From assembly GCF_000003815.2 (NCBI RefSeq), contig NC_049980.1:1170206-1234205 (forward strand): a stretch of DNA of 64,000 bases, given 5' to 3'. Every line of letters starts with the position of its first letter. The first letter of the stretch is position 1. The translations under genes and the position numbers were made by a program. The notes under the pieces are model-generated. The model ran no database searches. It was given only the letters and a program-made list of their open reading frames with translations, and was not told where the DNA came from. This document shows positions 10,516-22,109 of the stretch, piece after piece. The stretch comes from Branchiostoma floridae (lineage: Eukaryota > Chordata > Leptocardii > Amphioxiformes > Branchiostomatidae).

Positions 10516-13500
10516 ATGGACACGGTACTGCCAGCACTCTGTCTCTCAATCGTCTTTCTGGCTGTACCCGTTAGAGGTGAGTACTAGTATATCATCTTAA
10601 GCGAAGGGCATAACCCGACGTACGTGCAATTTGTCCGTGCGTTTTTTTAAGGCCACGCCCGCCACGTATTTCTGAAAACGTTCAGGCGCCAGGGCAGGTG
10701 CGTCGCCCGTACTGGCATGTACGGGGGGCGAATCCGCATAAAGTTTTGCCTGCACGTTTAGTTCTATGGCGTGTCTGAGTGCTCCAAAATCCGTTGGATT
10801 GCCTTCGACTTCGTACGGAGGCGGTACTTACCATTTACGGGTCCAAACGATTGCCACGTTTTGGCACGTTGACTGCACGTATTTACACGTACGGCGGGTT
10901 GTGTCCTTAGCTTTACTGCGCATCTACTGTTGATTTCTACAACCAGATTCAGATTTTATTTGCTACGACAAAGCAGGTACACGAGATAAACTCTGTTTTA
11001 TCTGAATTGCGTCATGATCACAGATTATCCGTCAGTAATAACATTCATAAAGGATTCAAACATCATAAAACCTCTAGACGTTATCAATTTAGACTAGAGA
11101 CCTCAAACAAACTAATCGAAAAACGTTAATTACGCGAGAGGCAGTGATCGTATTGGTGAGTTACTGTCTTACTGAGGGTAATTTTTACAAAGACTATATG
11201 TATTTTTACAAAGACTATATGTTATCACAAAGATTGTTGTCAAGTGCGAGGCCTCCAGGTAATAGAGAAAATAGGAATCTGTAGATCGGTCAGAGCTCAC
11301 CGAATTTCAACATGGTCCGAGCATCTGCTGTATTTTTTGCTGAAAATCGGCCCCTTCACAAATTGGAATGGGCTCGGGCGACGTCTATCTAACACTAATG
11401 ATTATATATCTCACACGAGATGGTAGCATCTCTTGGACATGGACGAAATGAGAATCGACTAACCTGGTAAAAAGCCAATATTTTGATAAATTCTGAGTTT
11501 TGGGGAAATTTATAGGGTATGAGTGGGGGGGACGGGCACACTAAAAACAATACTATCAACAGTAATTTTGCAATATACCAATACAAAATCTCATAGATAG
11601 TTCACAAATCGTCGCAAACGCCTCGCTGAATTTGAGCGCAGCTAGAAGTGCCCCGCGACCGCCGGTAAAGCTGCTAAAAATCGTCCGAAGCCCGCCTAAT
11701 CGGCAAAACGCAGGTCATACTTCGATCGAAAATGGCAATTTGGAGCTAGCCGACAAGTCGGCCGAGCTAAATTATTGATTTGTATAGGGAGTTTAAAGGG
11801 GGCTTAAAGCAGGCGTCACAATCAAAGCTCGCTTAATTCAAAATTGCCCATGCCGCATACGTAACGTCTTTTTATCAGTAACTTAGTTAACGATTGAGTA
11901 TGACGTGACTAATGTCCACACCCCACTTTGTAGAACGCACGTGACGTGTTTTAACGGATCCATTATGGCAAAATACTGGAGCAATATACGTGACGTTTGA
12001 TCTAAATTCACGTCACATGTAACGTGACGTCCAACCTATTACAAACGCGTCACACTTAAGTGCGGCATATGTGACGGCCTTTTATCAATAACTTAGTTAA
12101 CGATTGTACAACAGATCCGTGTTTAATTCACGTCCCGTGTGACACAGGTACGTGACATCTTTTACAGATGTTACGCGTCACGTCCGACAAACCAAAACAC
12201 GTCACATTATCTGGTGTGTTACGCCGAACAGCGGTTATACCGGCTATATAGATACAGATACAGATACATGTTCCTGTGTTTGATTCACGTCGATTGTGAC
12301 ATAAGGTACGTGACGTCTTTACTTGCGACCTTAAATACTTCAAAAGGTCACACAGTAATCTATGTCCCACTTTCTTTATATGTGACTACCGTCAAAGCGA
12401 CCCCTGCCAGATTCCGTTTTCGTTTAAAACAGGACATATCAATTTTTCATGTCTCGTGGCACGACTGGATATACTGTATATACTACAAGTGCATGTGTGC
12501 CGTTGTAGTGGTGAGTAATGTGTGTCAACGATCGCTCCATATCTAATATAAGACATATTTACGTTTAGTTAAGGTACCTTTATTCGATACGAAATATTGA
12601 CAGAGAAATGATGACATATGTTTTACTTCTCCAGGTGTGTGGCTGGTAAGGGATCCGTCATGGGTTGTGGACTCCGCTGGCACACCGTGGGTAGACAACG
12701 GAGTGACATATGATGCCGCAAAAGCCTTGGATGGGGACAATGGGACCTACTGGAACCCCCAAGGTGTCTATAACAACTGGTACATTGTACTGGACCTTAC
12801 AGCGCCACATACTATCACTCGCGTCTCTGTTAACAACTTTGGAGACACAACCCATGACATCGCAGCCTTCACGCTGCAAAAGTCGCAGGTTGGGAGTCCG
12901 TACAACTGGGAGGATGTCGTGACCGTTACTAACGTGCAGGGAGGGACGGACGAGCGGCAGGAGTTCGGCGGGTTTGAGGGAAGAGCTCGGTATTGGAGGT
13001 TCCTCATCACTCGGACCCACTCGGGCTGGCAGCCATGGTTCAAAGAGCTGGAACTATACGGTAAGGTAAAACAAAATTGTAAATAGTAGCTAAAGGGTCA
13101 CATTGTTTTGACTTAACTCTTCAGAGTACATTTATTGACGGGGAACCTGAGGTATCTGATCCAAAAGCCATAGTCGACAAATCTAATGATTTTTGCATTT
13201 TGCCGCCTTAGCGGCAAAATGCTCTGAGGCCAGAATAGTCGCCGTTGTGATGGAGTGATGTTGAGATGAACGGACCTGTTCAATCCATGCCAAACATTTC
13301 TAAACCTGTTAAAACAGGCATTTTTCCAACATGTTCGCACTGGCGCAGTGGTTAAAGTTTACGCCTTCTAAACCAATGCACCCGGTTCGAATCCGGGGAG
13401 GTAGATTTTTTTTTTCTTTTTTACATCCATTAAAATACTAATTTTTACATCCATTTGGCCACACCAATTTATTTCTTTGGTTAACGGATTCGCCGCTTCG

Positions 13501-16500
13501 TTTTTTTGCCGAATAGAAATAAAAATTAAAAAAAAAACTTAAAAATGCCCCGCAACAGAGCTCACTCAAAAACAGGCAGTGTAGTGAAATTTGCTGCAGT
13601 TCACGCAAATTTTAACAGGTGGCGTCTAGATCTAGATTCAGGCACATATGTGAATCTCTCCATGCGCCAATATCAGGTTTAGTTACTCTGTTCTATTTAT
13701 ATGACATTCTAATAACTAGAAAAAAACGTTCACACACGCAAACATTGGCAAAATGCCAGCTTTTTTAAAAGCACTTGTTTTGTTAACATTGGCCCCACTT
13801 TAAATGAAATAGATAAAAAAAGATATTCTCCTTTATCATACATTCAAAATTCTGATCCATCTATTTGCTCCTTTGAAGAATCTACTACAACAGAAATTAA
13901 AGATATTATTAAGAATCTAAAAAAACGCAACCCCTGGTCAAGACGAAATAAGCGCCGCGCTCTTAACAAATTGTTCCCGAAGTTTTAGAGCCAAAAACGC
14001 AAGTCGGTACGGAGATCGAGGGCGGTTGGTAGATGCCCGGTACGGAGATGGCGAGTGGCCCTCACGTGGGCGATACGGTAAACGTGGACGATACGACGAA
14101 CGTGGGCGGGTGGCAGATGACCACTGGGAAGAGGGTGCGCAGGATGTCGCTGAGTTGTCGCACCTGTTAGCCCAGGTCAGCCACCTCAGCCCGAAGGTCG
14201 CCCCGGTGACCATTAACAGCACCCTCCGCATTGCTCCGGTGGAGTAGTAGTGCAGCGCTTGGCGACAGTGACGGCTTGTTCATGGCGGGTGGCCACGTCG
14301 ACCGCCTGATCTAGTGTAGACGGGTAGACCCCTATGATCCCCTTTGGGGTCCGACAGGTTAAAGTGTGCGTCCTACAGTCCGATGAGGCAGTAACGTTGT
14401 AGGGTCCTTGCCGCATGCCCCGCGAACGACGGTTTTGTTCCATGTAGTCACGGATGGCGGTTGGACTGACTGGAGCCCATGGTCCGCCTGTAGCGTGACG
14501 TGTGGAGTCGGTGAGCAGATTCGGGACCGAAGCTGCACCAATCCGGCACCAGAGCACGGTGGGGCGGACTGTGATGGACTGACTCAGGAGACACAAGCAT
14601 GCGACACAGGGGTGTCCTGTCCAGGTAACTCTGAAGTATAAATATTATACCAACCTCCTACAAGTAGTCTTCTAATCATCAAAATGAGCTTTCCCCCGGT
14701 TCAAGTCTTTGTAGATGCAAGTCGAGGAGTAGCCCTCACAGTAGTACTCCTGTCCAGGTAACTGCACTAAACCCAGTTTTCGCCTTCCCGCCATTTATGA
14801 TTCGCTGCTACCTGACGTCATCCGACGACTTCCGGTTTAGTGCAGCGAGTCAGTCATCTGAAGAAGGTCGGAGTATTCGGCCGAAAATTTATGGTGAGTT
14901 CTTTTTAGTGTTGGAACAAAGTTTAAACTTTCTCAATATGGCATATACCAACACAGATGAGCTTTCATTCGGAAATGTATATGCCATTTGGAATCAAAGA
15001 TTCACTTTATTGAATACTTTGATGCTGAGGAGACACAAGAGTGCGACTGGGAGTTTCCTGTACAGGTAACTCTAGGTCCTATCATTGTTTTTGAATGTGT
15101 ATTTCTACAGTGTCAGCTTTAAATAATTACTCTGTGACCGGAGGGTAACCTCCGTCGACAAAGTATTGTGATCGTTGACTGTGATGAGTGTTCGCATCTG
15201 TATCTCTATGTTCCGTTTGCCACGTTCGCATGCATGTCTGCATTCAGTTGCGCAACGATGGACGTTGCCTTTTTTTGCGGTAGCTTTTTTTTATAATCTA
15301 TGTAATAATTTCAGATATCACCCCTACGTCTCTTGGTATATAGGTCCAGGCCTGCGTTATTTCGGCATGTTAGGCATTGCGGTAATTGGATATTGCCAAG
15401 CAGATGTTGCGTGATATGGGGTTATGTGAGAACAGCTGTCGCGGTAGAGGAATCCCTAAACAGACGTTAGACTCTGGCTTCTTAGCACATTGCATTGGTC
15501 AGTGCCAGAGTTATAATACACAAGTACATAGTTTGTCCTGGTAAGCTATCAGTAATATTAGGGTTTCGTTTTCTTTCCAGTTCGTCGTTATTTTTCTGTC
15601 TGGGACCGTCCATATTATCGGCATAATATATATTGTTGCAACTGATGCGGCGGAAACCATAAATACGTCACGGAGTATATTTCTCTTTTATTTTCATTTG
15701 CCAGGTCCAACTACTGAGGACCCAACGACATTTCTCACTAGCACAGAAGTACGTTCAGAGACTACATCCATGCACATCCCTTCTTCTGCCCAGCCGACAC
15801 AACAGCCAAATTATCCTGTAACCACTGTTTCTCAGCATGCCATACGTACACAGAACGCAGTTTCCCAGCCAACACAAAGACCAAATCATGCCGAAACCAA
15901 TGTTTCTCAGAGCATGGCTTACCAAATGACAAGGCTGGCACGTAAGGCTACGTTACTGTGTTTCTTCTTCTGTCATGATGGTTCAATGGAAACAACCATG
16001 CAATAGTTGAATAAGACTTCGTTTATATACTTGTGTGGTTTTAACTTTATTTAAAAATCGTCATATTGTATTATCAGAAGAAACTGATTTGTCAAGAACA
16101 ATTGCGAATATTTCATTGTATGCCTAAACGTTTAAAAAAACGTGTTCATTATTGTCAGAAGTACAAAATCATCTGTTATACATGTACTGCTTTCACCCGA
16201 TTTCCCATTTTCTGCCTTTCCTTTCGTATACGATCACAAAATAATTAATGTAGATACTTTCCGGTAAAATTTCGACTTATTTCTTTATGAAATAAGTTGA
16301 AATATATGCCATGAAAACGCACACATGACCAAAAACGTATTTTATTTTTTAATTGCTTTTAGTTTTATGTACTTAAGCCTTTGATTTATCTAGCCAAACA
16401 GCTTTCTAAAACACCCTCTCCCGCATGTTTTCCTTCTTCTGTAATATTGTTTGTTTTAATTGTATAACGATTATGCAAAATAGAAACATCACCAAAAGAA

Positions 16501-16732
16501 ATCTTCTCTCGCAGAAAGGAGGACCACTGGAACTACAGGTGCGTGGTACGAGGACCCTCTGAACCTTGCAATGGTCTGCCTAGGCTGTGGTGTGGGTATC
16601 ATCGCCTTGGTGATGTTTGGCTACTGCGGTCACAGACGCAAACGACAAAAACAGCAAGTGGCCCAAGCTCCACAGGATGGAGATGAAGAAGAACCAGTTC
16701 AACCACAAGGCAAATGTGACAAAAACAATTGA
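10516..16732 (+). CDS. type I membrane protein: signal peptide, F5/8C (discoidin), TSP1, Thr/Ser stalk, TM
   Basis: Five exons, 10516-10576, 12635-13060, 14448-14624, 15705-15941 and 16515-16732, sum to 1119 nt (372 residues plus TGA), and every intron is phase 1. Exon 1 encodes a signal peptide, MDTVLPALCLSIVFLAVPVR. Exon 2 (residues 21-162) is a coagulation-factor F5/8C or discoidin-like galactose-binding fold, with AAKALDGDNGTYW and a closing FKELELYG strand. Exon 3 (163-221) is one thrombospondin type 1 repeat with DWSPWSACSVTCG and six cysteines. Exon 4 is a Thr/Ser/Gln/Pro stalk (222-300), probably O-glycosylated. Exon 5 has a TM helix (about 316-339), an RRKR stop-transfer and an acidic 28-residue tail. 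This suggests a cell-surface adhesion or recognition receptor. I do not recognise a named orthologue. The join is my inference from phase and splice sites. Confidence 0.72.
10597..10915. mobile_element. inverted-repeat element (MITE-like) in intron 1
   Basis: The left end 'aacccgacgtacgtg' and the right end (complement 'aacccgccgtacgtg') form inverted repeats of about 30 bp. The insertion starts about 20 bases after the exon 1 donor at 10577. A truncated relative is at 1234-1335. No protein is encoded. Confidence 0.7.
11880..12340. repeat. intron 1 cluster of ACGTGAC/GTCACGT motifs
   Basis: At least eight copies of 'cgtgac' or 'gtcacg' occur here, several as 'acgtgacgt'. A roughly 210-bp repeat is visible from two copies of 'aacttagttaacgattg' at 11880 and 12092. 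TGACGT is the core of ATF/CREB sites, but no function is shown. The rest of intron 1 (10916-11879, 12341-12634) shows nothing further. Confidence 0.45.
13195..13222. other. perfect 12-bp-arm hairpin
   Basis: Arms 'gcattttgccgc' and 'gcggcaaaatgc' flank a CTTA loop. It lies in intron 2 with no long T run, so it is not an obvious terminator. Confidence 0.6.
13335..13408 (+). pseudogene. tRNA-derived sequence (tRNA-Arg-TCT-like) with pol III boxes
   Basis: An A-box (tggcgcagtgg) and a B-box (ggttcgaatcc) are present. The T arm pairs perfectly (cccgg/ccggg) and a T-rich run follows at once, as for RNA polymerase III termination. The anticodon loop reads cttctaa (TCT), but the anticodon stem is mispaired and the acceptor stem does not close. 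It is a tRNA pseudogene or the head of a SINE. Confidence 0.55.
13790..13975 (+). mobile_element. LINE reverse-transcriptase fragment
   Basis: The plus strand encodes a segment ending TTTEIKDIIKNLKK, then after a one-base frame change ATPGQDEISAALL. This is the conserved block just before the RT palm in non-LTR elements (usual form: I..LK..KSPGPDEI). The fragment is short, frameshifted and lies in intron 2 of the receptor gene. Confidence 0.6.
14240..14345 (-). mobile_element. possible LTR-retrotransposon gag relic
   Basis: The minus strand reads YPSTLDQAVDVATRHEQAV, like the 'sp.tLdeAvelA.r.E' segment near the end of Ty3-type Gag proteins, followed by a stop and then an Arg/Pro/Ser-rich frame to about 14000. 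The stretch is short and lies next to the TSP1 exon, so the call is tentative. Confidence 0.3.
14721..14762 (+). pseudogene. relic of the TSP1 exon 3' end, copy 1
   Basis: It resembles the end of the TSP1 exon and its donor at 14583-14630; 'ctcctgtccaggtaact' is shared. The cysteine pattern is lost, so it can act at most as a stray donor. Confidence 0.4.
15024..15074 (+). pseudogene. relic of the TSP1 exon 3' end, copy 2
   Basis: 'gaggagacacaaga' then 'gtgcgac' and 'cctgtacaggtaactct' match the last 45 bases of the TSP1 exon plus its donor. No WSxW or CSVTCG part precedes it, so it cannot encode a full repeat. Confidence 0.5.
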
Positions 16733-16741
16733 AATATCTCA

Positions 16742-16747
16742 AATAAA
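16742..16747 (+). terminator. candidate polyadenylation signal (AATAAA)
   Basis: An AATAAA lies 10 bases after the stop codon of the F5/8C-TSP1 gene. The distance is very short, so a later signal may be used. Confidence 0.4.
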
Positions 16748-16756
16748 CAGCTCATG

Positions 16757-17275
16757 TTATGCCAGAAAGCAGTTACTCAAGCAACTGAATATGATTTTGG
16801 AAGCGGTCAGTCCGCTACAAAGTAGTTCAAGCCATAGGACCACATGACAACCTCTTGACAACAATGAAAAAGCGTAAGCTAAGATCGTTGGTTTGGTCAT
16901 GCGGCAAGGTCGTCTGGGCTAGCAAAAACCATACTACAAGGAACAGTCCCAGGTAGCCGGAAGAGAGAAAGACAGAGGAAGCGATGGGAAGACAACATAA
17001 GAGAATGGACAGGGTTGAGTTTATCAGAAGCCATAAGAGCGGCGGATGACAGAGACAGGTGGAAGAGAATAGTAGATGGAATCATGGTGCCCCAACGACC
17101 CATACAGAGGTCAAGGGATAGGTGAGGTGAGGCATTTCAGATGGTGTCCACCATCTTTCGCCAGTGACAATGATTTATGTGTCACTGACGAAAGATGTTG
17201 GATACCATCAGAAACGTCTGACCGTTTTCAAAATCATATCCAGTTGCTTGAGTAACTGCTTTTTGGCATATCGTA
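16757..17275 (+). mobile_element. LINE 3' end, with an inverted second copy of its tail
   Basis: From 16889 to the TGA at 17123 the plus strand encodes WFGHAARSSGLAKTILQGTV, then an Arg/Lys-rich segment with RQRKRWEDNIREWTG, the typical tail of a LINE protein. The 3' sequence folds: 17141-17169 pairs with 17180-17208 around a 10-base loop. A block at 16757-16812 ('agcagttactcaagcaactg') returns in inverted form at about 17220-17275, so two tails face each other. Confidence 0.72.
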
Positions 17276-18219
17276 TTACCTGGATGTCTAAGCTACATCG
17301 ACGTAGCTATCATGTCAAATTATGTAGAGAGTCATTACTATTAGATGATGTCCATAATAGGAAAATTCTTCAATCAATGGCTCTTGAGAACACGTAAAAC
17401 ACGAACCTAGGTAAATCCAAATCTTTAATGAGTTTAATCTTTAATCGATCACTGCAGTCTTTTACGAGACTGATGACCCTCGTGATCTTCATAGATGATA
17501 TCCACATCAAGTTTCATGACTGAGGTGGTTGCTCTTTTGCACTGCCGATCAGTGATTTTATAGTTATAGGAGGCTGAGGCAGTAAGGTTTTTGTGTCAAC
17601 GTTTGCAGTGTTTAAATGAACAAAATCAAATATATTTGATTTCATGTTACAAGTGAACATAAACTTAGAGACACTTTTTAAGAACTTTAATTTTCTATAT
17701 ATATTCGTTTGTATCCCACAATGAATGCAGTAATTTTTGGTGGTAAAGATATCTTGTTTGAGTGAAAAGAAGTAAATAATGATTGTTCTGGCACTGGGTT
17801 TGACTTTTTAAAATTCACTTTTGGAACAGTCCAGTTTTGCATGTGGTAAGAGGTGGGTGAAATATGCAGTGTTTGCTCACAAAGGTCACATTTATGAATT
17901 GCCTTTGCCTTAACCATTATATATGATAGCTTAGTACATATATTACACATTATAATGCACATGGGCCATAGATGTGTTCATGGTCTACTGTACATTAACG
18001 ACAATCAGTAAACAAATCACAGTAAATATGAGATTTTGAGTAAAAAAATCACGCTGAAAAAATTGTTGCTCCTGTCTTTAGGACAGTGGTATCTAATTAG
18101 CTACATTAATGTATATTCCCATGCATTTCTTCATTATTAGAGTTTCTTACTGTCACAAGGTCAGACTAGCGGAGCTGGCAGGAAGTACAATTTAGGGGTG
18201 GTAGAACTAGTTTCAAGTT
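17276..18219. other. no gene seen
   Basis: AT-rich sequence with short overlapping frames only. No splice-linked coding segment, tRNA or clear inverted repeat was found here. Confidence 0.4.
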
Positions 18220-18510
18220 GAGTGAATACAGCTGCTAGGGGCCCAAACATACATCACTTCTTCCTTACATCACAAGCTATCTCAGCCACCAAAGCATGTT
18301 CAGGTCGAAAGATACAAAAAGAATCTGCTGCAGTACCAAGGTCTCATACCAGGGGCCCCAAAATTGACCTCGACCTTCGTCTTCCCAACACCTACCAACA
18401 TACCAAATATCATGGCTATACATCCAGAGGTTCTTGGGTTATGCTGACCACAAATATCCGGAAACAGACACACACCCAAAACTATATCTCCATTTTTCAT
18501 GGGATAATAA
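18220..18510 (+). repeat. copy of the 'acctccatt'-ended dispersed repeat
   Basis: It aligns block by block with 23876-24220: a 'gggggcccaaacata' start, 'acttcttccttacatca', a 'gctgcagtaccaagg' block, 'cttccc', 'accaaatatcat', and an end like 'acctccatttttcat'. Confidence 0.65.
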
Positions 18511-18901
18511 CACCAATAGTCTAGCCTATAATCACAATCAATGCAAATGTTCATTGACCACAAATATCAAGAAACGCAAACAGACACACCCGTCTTGGCA
18601 TAGGCCACTTCAACTAAGGGCATGCTCAGCTACAGATGATAATGTAACCTGACCCTTATCTACCCATGGGGAAACAGGCCACCGAACCCCATACAGAAGA
18701 AAACCAGTGACCAGGAGAAGTAAACCAAGCAGATTAGGTGGGGAACATTGTGGCCAAACTGGCACTGCAGCTCCAGGGCATGCTGCAAGGGGGTCCAAAC
18801 TAATACCACTTCCAACTTACATTGACAGGTATGCGTCCCAAAAAAACCAAGACCACAGCATGTCCATGCCCAAACACACTAAAATAAAAAGGCCCGCCGA
18901 G

Positions 18902-19325
18902 TGTCAAGTTCAAAGACCAGGAGGCCCCAAATCAAACTTGAGCAACAGGCAAACATCACAAGCCCATGTACCAAATATCATCGCGATCGCACATTTCGTT
19001 CTGGAGATACGGCACCGGAAACGCCCCTTCCACACATAAAAGGCTACCTGCAGTGTCAAGTTCAAACATTAGGAGCCCTAAAATCAAACCTGAGTGTCAC
19101 GCAACCACCACCAACCCATGTACTAAATATCATCGCGATCACACGTTTCGTTCGGGAGATATAGCTCCGGAAACGCCCCTTCAACACATAAAAGGCTACC
19201 TGCAGTGTCAAGTCCAAACACAAGGAGGCCCAAAATCAATCCTGAGCATCGGGCAACCACCCCACAACCCATGTATCAAATATCATCGCAATCACCCATT
19301 CGCATATAGCGCCGGAAACGCCACA
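18902..19325 (+). repeat. tandem array, 152-bp unit, about 2.8 copies
   Basis: 'tgtcaagt' starts units at 18902, 19054 and 19206. Each unit carries 'aaatatcatcgc' and 'ccggaaacgcc', and the first two end in 'cacataaaaggctacctgcag'-type sequence. Frames through it simply follow the period. The surrounding 18511-18901 and 19326-19959 hold degenerate relatives and no gene. Confidence 0.7.
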
Positions 19326-19959
19326 TCCATACACTCCCATGCTACTGAAAACATCAAAACAGACGTCACAGCTGTCCCCAATGAGGTTGAGAGAGGGAAG
19401 ACTCCATATCAAGAAAAGGGGTGTAAATATTTTTTTGAAAACAACCACAAAACTGCAACGAACTTCTAATGCACGCTGAAGCACAATAGCTCACAACATC
19501 ACCCCATAGCAAACGTGATCGCAATCCATCCAGAGGTTCTAAGGATATCGGTCCGGAAACACAGACGAAACATCACAAAAGTAATCGACCCTAAAACGCC
19601 ACACTATATGGCCCAAATTCACACCACTTAACCTTTATGTCAACAGGTATTTGCTACCAAAACATCACACCCACAGGGCATTCAACGCCAAAGATATTTA
19701 AACTTACTCTTACTGCAGTACCAAGGTCAATCACCAGGTGCTCAACATCGACCTTCACCGTCCAAATCACCTCACCTACCCACCTGCAAAATAGCATCCC
19801 AATACATCCAGCGGATCTTGCGATATACTCCAAAACATGATTCGTACCAAAAAAACAGTACCTGCATTTTTTCATGCAGGTAAAAATGCCCGCGCGGCTC
19901 GTATGAGCCTGCTAAGGAGGCTAAGAATGTGGGCACAAGGCAGGCAATGAGAGTTATTA

Positions 19960-20446
19960 TACAGTCAAACCTGTCTATAACAGCCACTCAAGGGACTGGA
20001 GAAATATGGCCACTATAGACAGGTGGCCACTATAGAGAAAATGTTGATCAATTGACCATGAGTAGGCTACACATGATTTCAGTTCCCACTAATCTTTCTC
20101 ACCAAGTAACATTGTCTCGATCGGTAAATTCACCGACAAAGACTCGCTTTCATGCTCAAGGCAAGTATATCTTCTGCTACCACCAAAAGGACCCTGTCAG
20201 GAACTCCAAATCCTCGCAAACTACAATTTCAAACTCGGTGCAGGGTGACATAAGGCTGCAGTATGGTTGCAATAGGCAGTGTTACTGTATCTACGGGACC
20301 GGAAATCGTGTGGCCGTGGCCGCGTTGGACAGGTGGCCGCTAAGCCTATTTCTTAATCATTACGAATCCAAGGGACCGACAAAAAGTGGCCACTATGGAC
20401 AGGTGGCTGTTATGCAAAGGTGGCCGCTAATACAGGTTTAACTGTA
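19960..20446. mobile_element. inverted-repeat element, 'acagtcaaacctg' family, copy 1
   Basis: Both ends carry inverted 'tacagtcaaacctg'-like repeats next to TA. Inside, 'ggccactat' and 'gacaggtgg' recur several times. This end motif is common in non-autonomous pogo/mariner-like elements of animals. Further copies are at 44255-44561 and 54541-54690. Confidence 0.65.
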
Positions 20447-20874
20447 CTTCCTAATCAAGCTAATTCGGATCAAAGTTCACGAAAGCTTGGTTGTCTGGAT
20501 CCTTGGCTTAGATTTTGGCCCTATGGCTATGGCTATGCCTCAAAGCTATAGTTGAGTTCCATGACTATAATGAAATAGCTGTAACAAAGAAGATCACTAA
20601 TATAGTATATCCTCTGATATGCCATTACGCTATAGTTGGAATAATCCACTTCGACACAGCGAGGAACTCATGGAGTATTAAAGTGACCTAGTCCTTTGAC
20701 CTGCATGTCGTTTGCGGAGACGCAAGTAGACCCCATGCAGACCCTCATATGTCATTCTCCTGCCAGGAAACAAGACACTTAGTTCAAAGCGCAAGGATAC
20801 CCGACAAAAGTGAAGTTCGGGTCCAATCTCAATCTAAACCTAGAATACAACATTTTTCTAAAAGCTCTTCTAAG

Positions 20875-21105
20875 TCATACAGATAGGTGTAGTAGTTTGC
20901 AGTAAATTACAAAAACAAAACTGTAAAAACCCGAAGAAGGTCCGGCAAATGTATTTTCAATTTTCCACTCATCTTGCCACGCACTACCATACTTTGAACC
21001 AAGACGCGGAAGAATACCTGGGTGAGTACTACTGACGTCATCGAAACCAAGTACTTTGTAAAGCTTGTATGTTGTGTACGTGACTGTTGTCGTCGTCGTC
21101 GTCAT
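20875..21105 (-). CDS. unrecognised small frame, possible first exon
   Basis: A minus-strand frame from ATG 21105 to a stop at 20875 encodes 76 residues starting with a Thr run (MTTTTTTVTYTTYKLYKV). A donor-like CAG|GTATTC occurs after THPG, so only the first 30 or so codons might be a first exon. I recognise no domain and find no continuation. Chance is a fair alternative. Confidence 0.18.
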   Translation of the reverse strand: MTTTTTTVTYTTYKLYKVLGFDDVSSTHPGILPRLGSKYGSAWQDEWKIENTFAGPSSGFYSFVFVIYCKLLHLSV

Positions 21106-21240
21106 TTTCACAACAGGTGAGACTACTATTGTTGTTACAGAAAAACTAGACTAATTTGGCAATAGAATACAACAAATTGTACAATCAGAAGTAATAGTGT
21201 TTTCTTAATTTAGCTGTTCACTACTAAGATGTATAACGCT

Positions 21241-21465
21241 AGTTCACCTTTATCCGTAGGGTAACCTATATCCGTTGTTTTCAAAAACGGGTATTTAAGG
21301 ATATCAAGTCGACAGACGACAGTTTCAAACTACAATAGTTAAAATATATTACAACTTGAAACCACCGACTTGATATCCCTTATTACCGCGTGGGTAAGTT
21401 CAGTTCAGTTCAGTTCATCCTTATAACACAACGAATATAGGTTACAATGCGGATATAGGTGAACT
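21241..21465. mobile_element. fold-back element, about 225 bp
   Basis: The left end 'agttcacctttatccg' and the right end (complement 'agttcacctatatccg') are inverted repeats of about 37 bp. A second inner pair is built around 'gatatcaagtcg'. No coding potential. Confidence 0.7.
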
Positions 21466-21670
21466 ACATTGTAGCGTTACGTAGTATTAGTAGAACAGGC
21501 GCTCTTCCTCAATGCTTTCGTTCACTTCAAAAATAACTTTAAAAACCTTTGAATAAAAGCTCCCTCTTCAGTACTAATACCGAGCCCTAGCCACAGGCCT
21601 GAACAGTCTATGGGGTATATTTTTCTCTGTATGTATTGAGTTGTGTACAGGTGTAGTATGGAATTTGAAT

Positions 21671-22109
21671 AAAGGGTTAATGCCCCGGCCCGAGGTGTAT
21701 ATGGTGAGATAATCCCTGGTCAGGTGCCGGTGTCGATTCATTCTGACCAATCAGGGGAGCGATACCCACCTGCCTGGCCTGAATCTACGTGTTACGGCGT
21801 CATGCGTCAGCAGAAAGGAATGCTTTGTACAGTGTGCAGTCCATGTTAGAGTTAATCCAAACATTATTACTGTTCACATTCCTTCAAATTTATTGAATAT
21901 GTACAACTATAACTTAGGATTGAATAGCAATACACTAGTCCCAGCAGAAGCGAATTTGTCATTATGTCAAGCCTTGGAAGTCTTGAATAAAGGATGTATG
22001 TATTATAAAGGAATTTGTTGCTTAAATGGGTCAGTTTGTGTAGGCTATATGATAATAACGTTAATGCCGCGCCTTATCCTCGGTGTACATGGTGAGATAA
22101 TCCCTGGTN
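21671..22109. repeat. divergent inverted pieces of the 254-bp satellite
   Basis: At 21671-21721 and 22060-22108 the sequence 'ggtgagataatccctggt' occurs in the orientation opposite to that in the array at 22209-23386. The interval between holds no supported gene. Confidence 0.5.

Noticed and set aside
18707-19469. Overlapping plus-strand frames of 87-167 codons
   Set aside because: They follow the 152-bp tandem period; the repeated peptide is a by-product.
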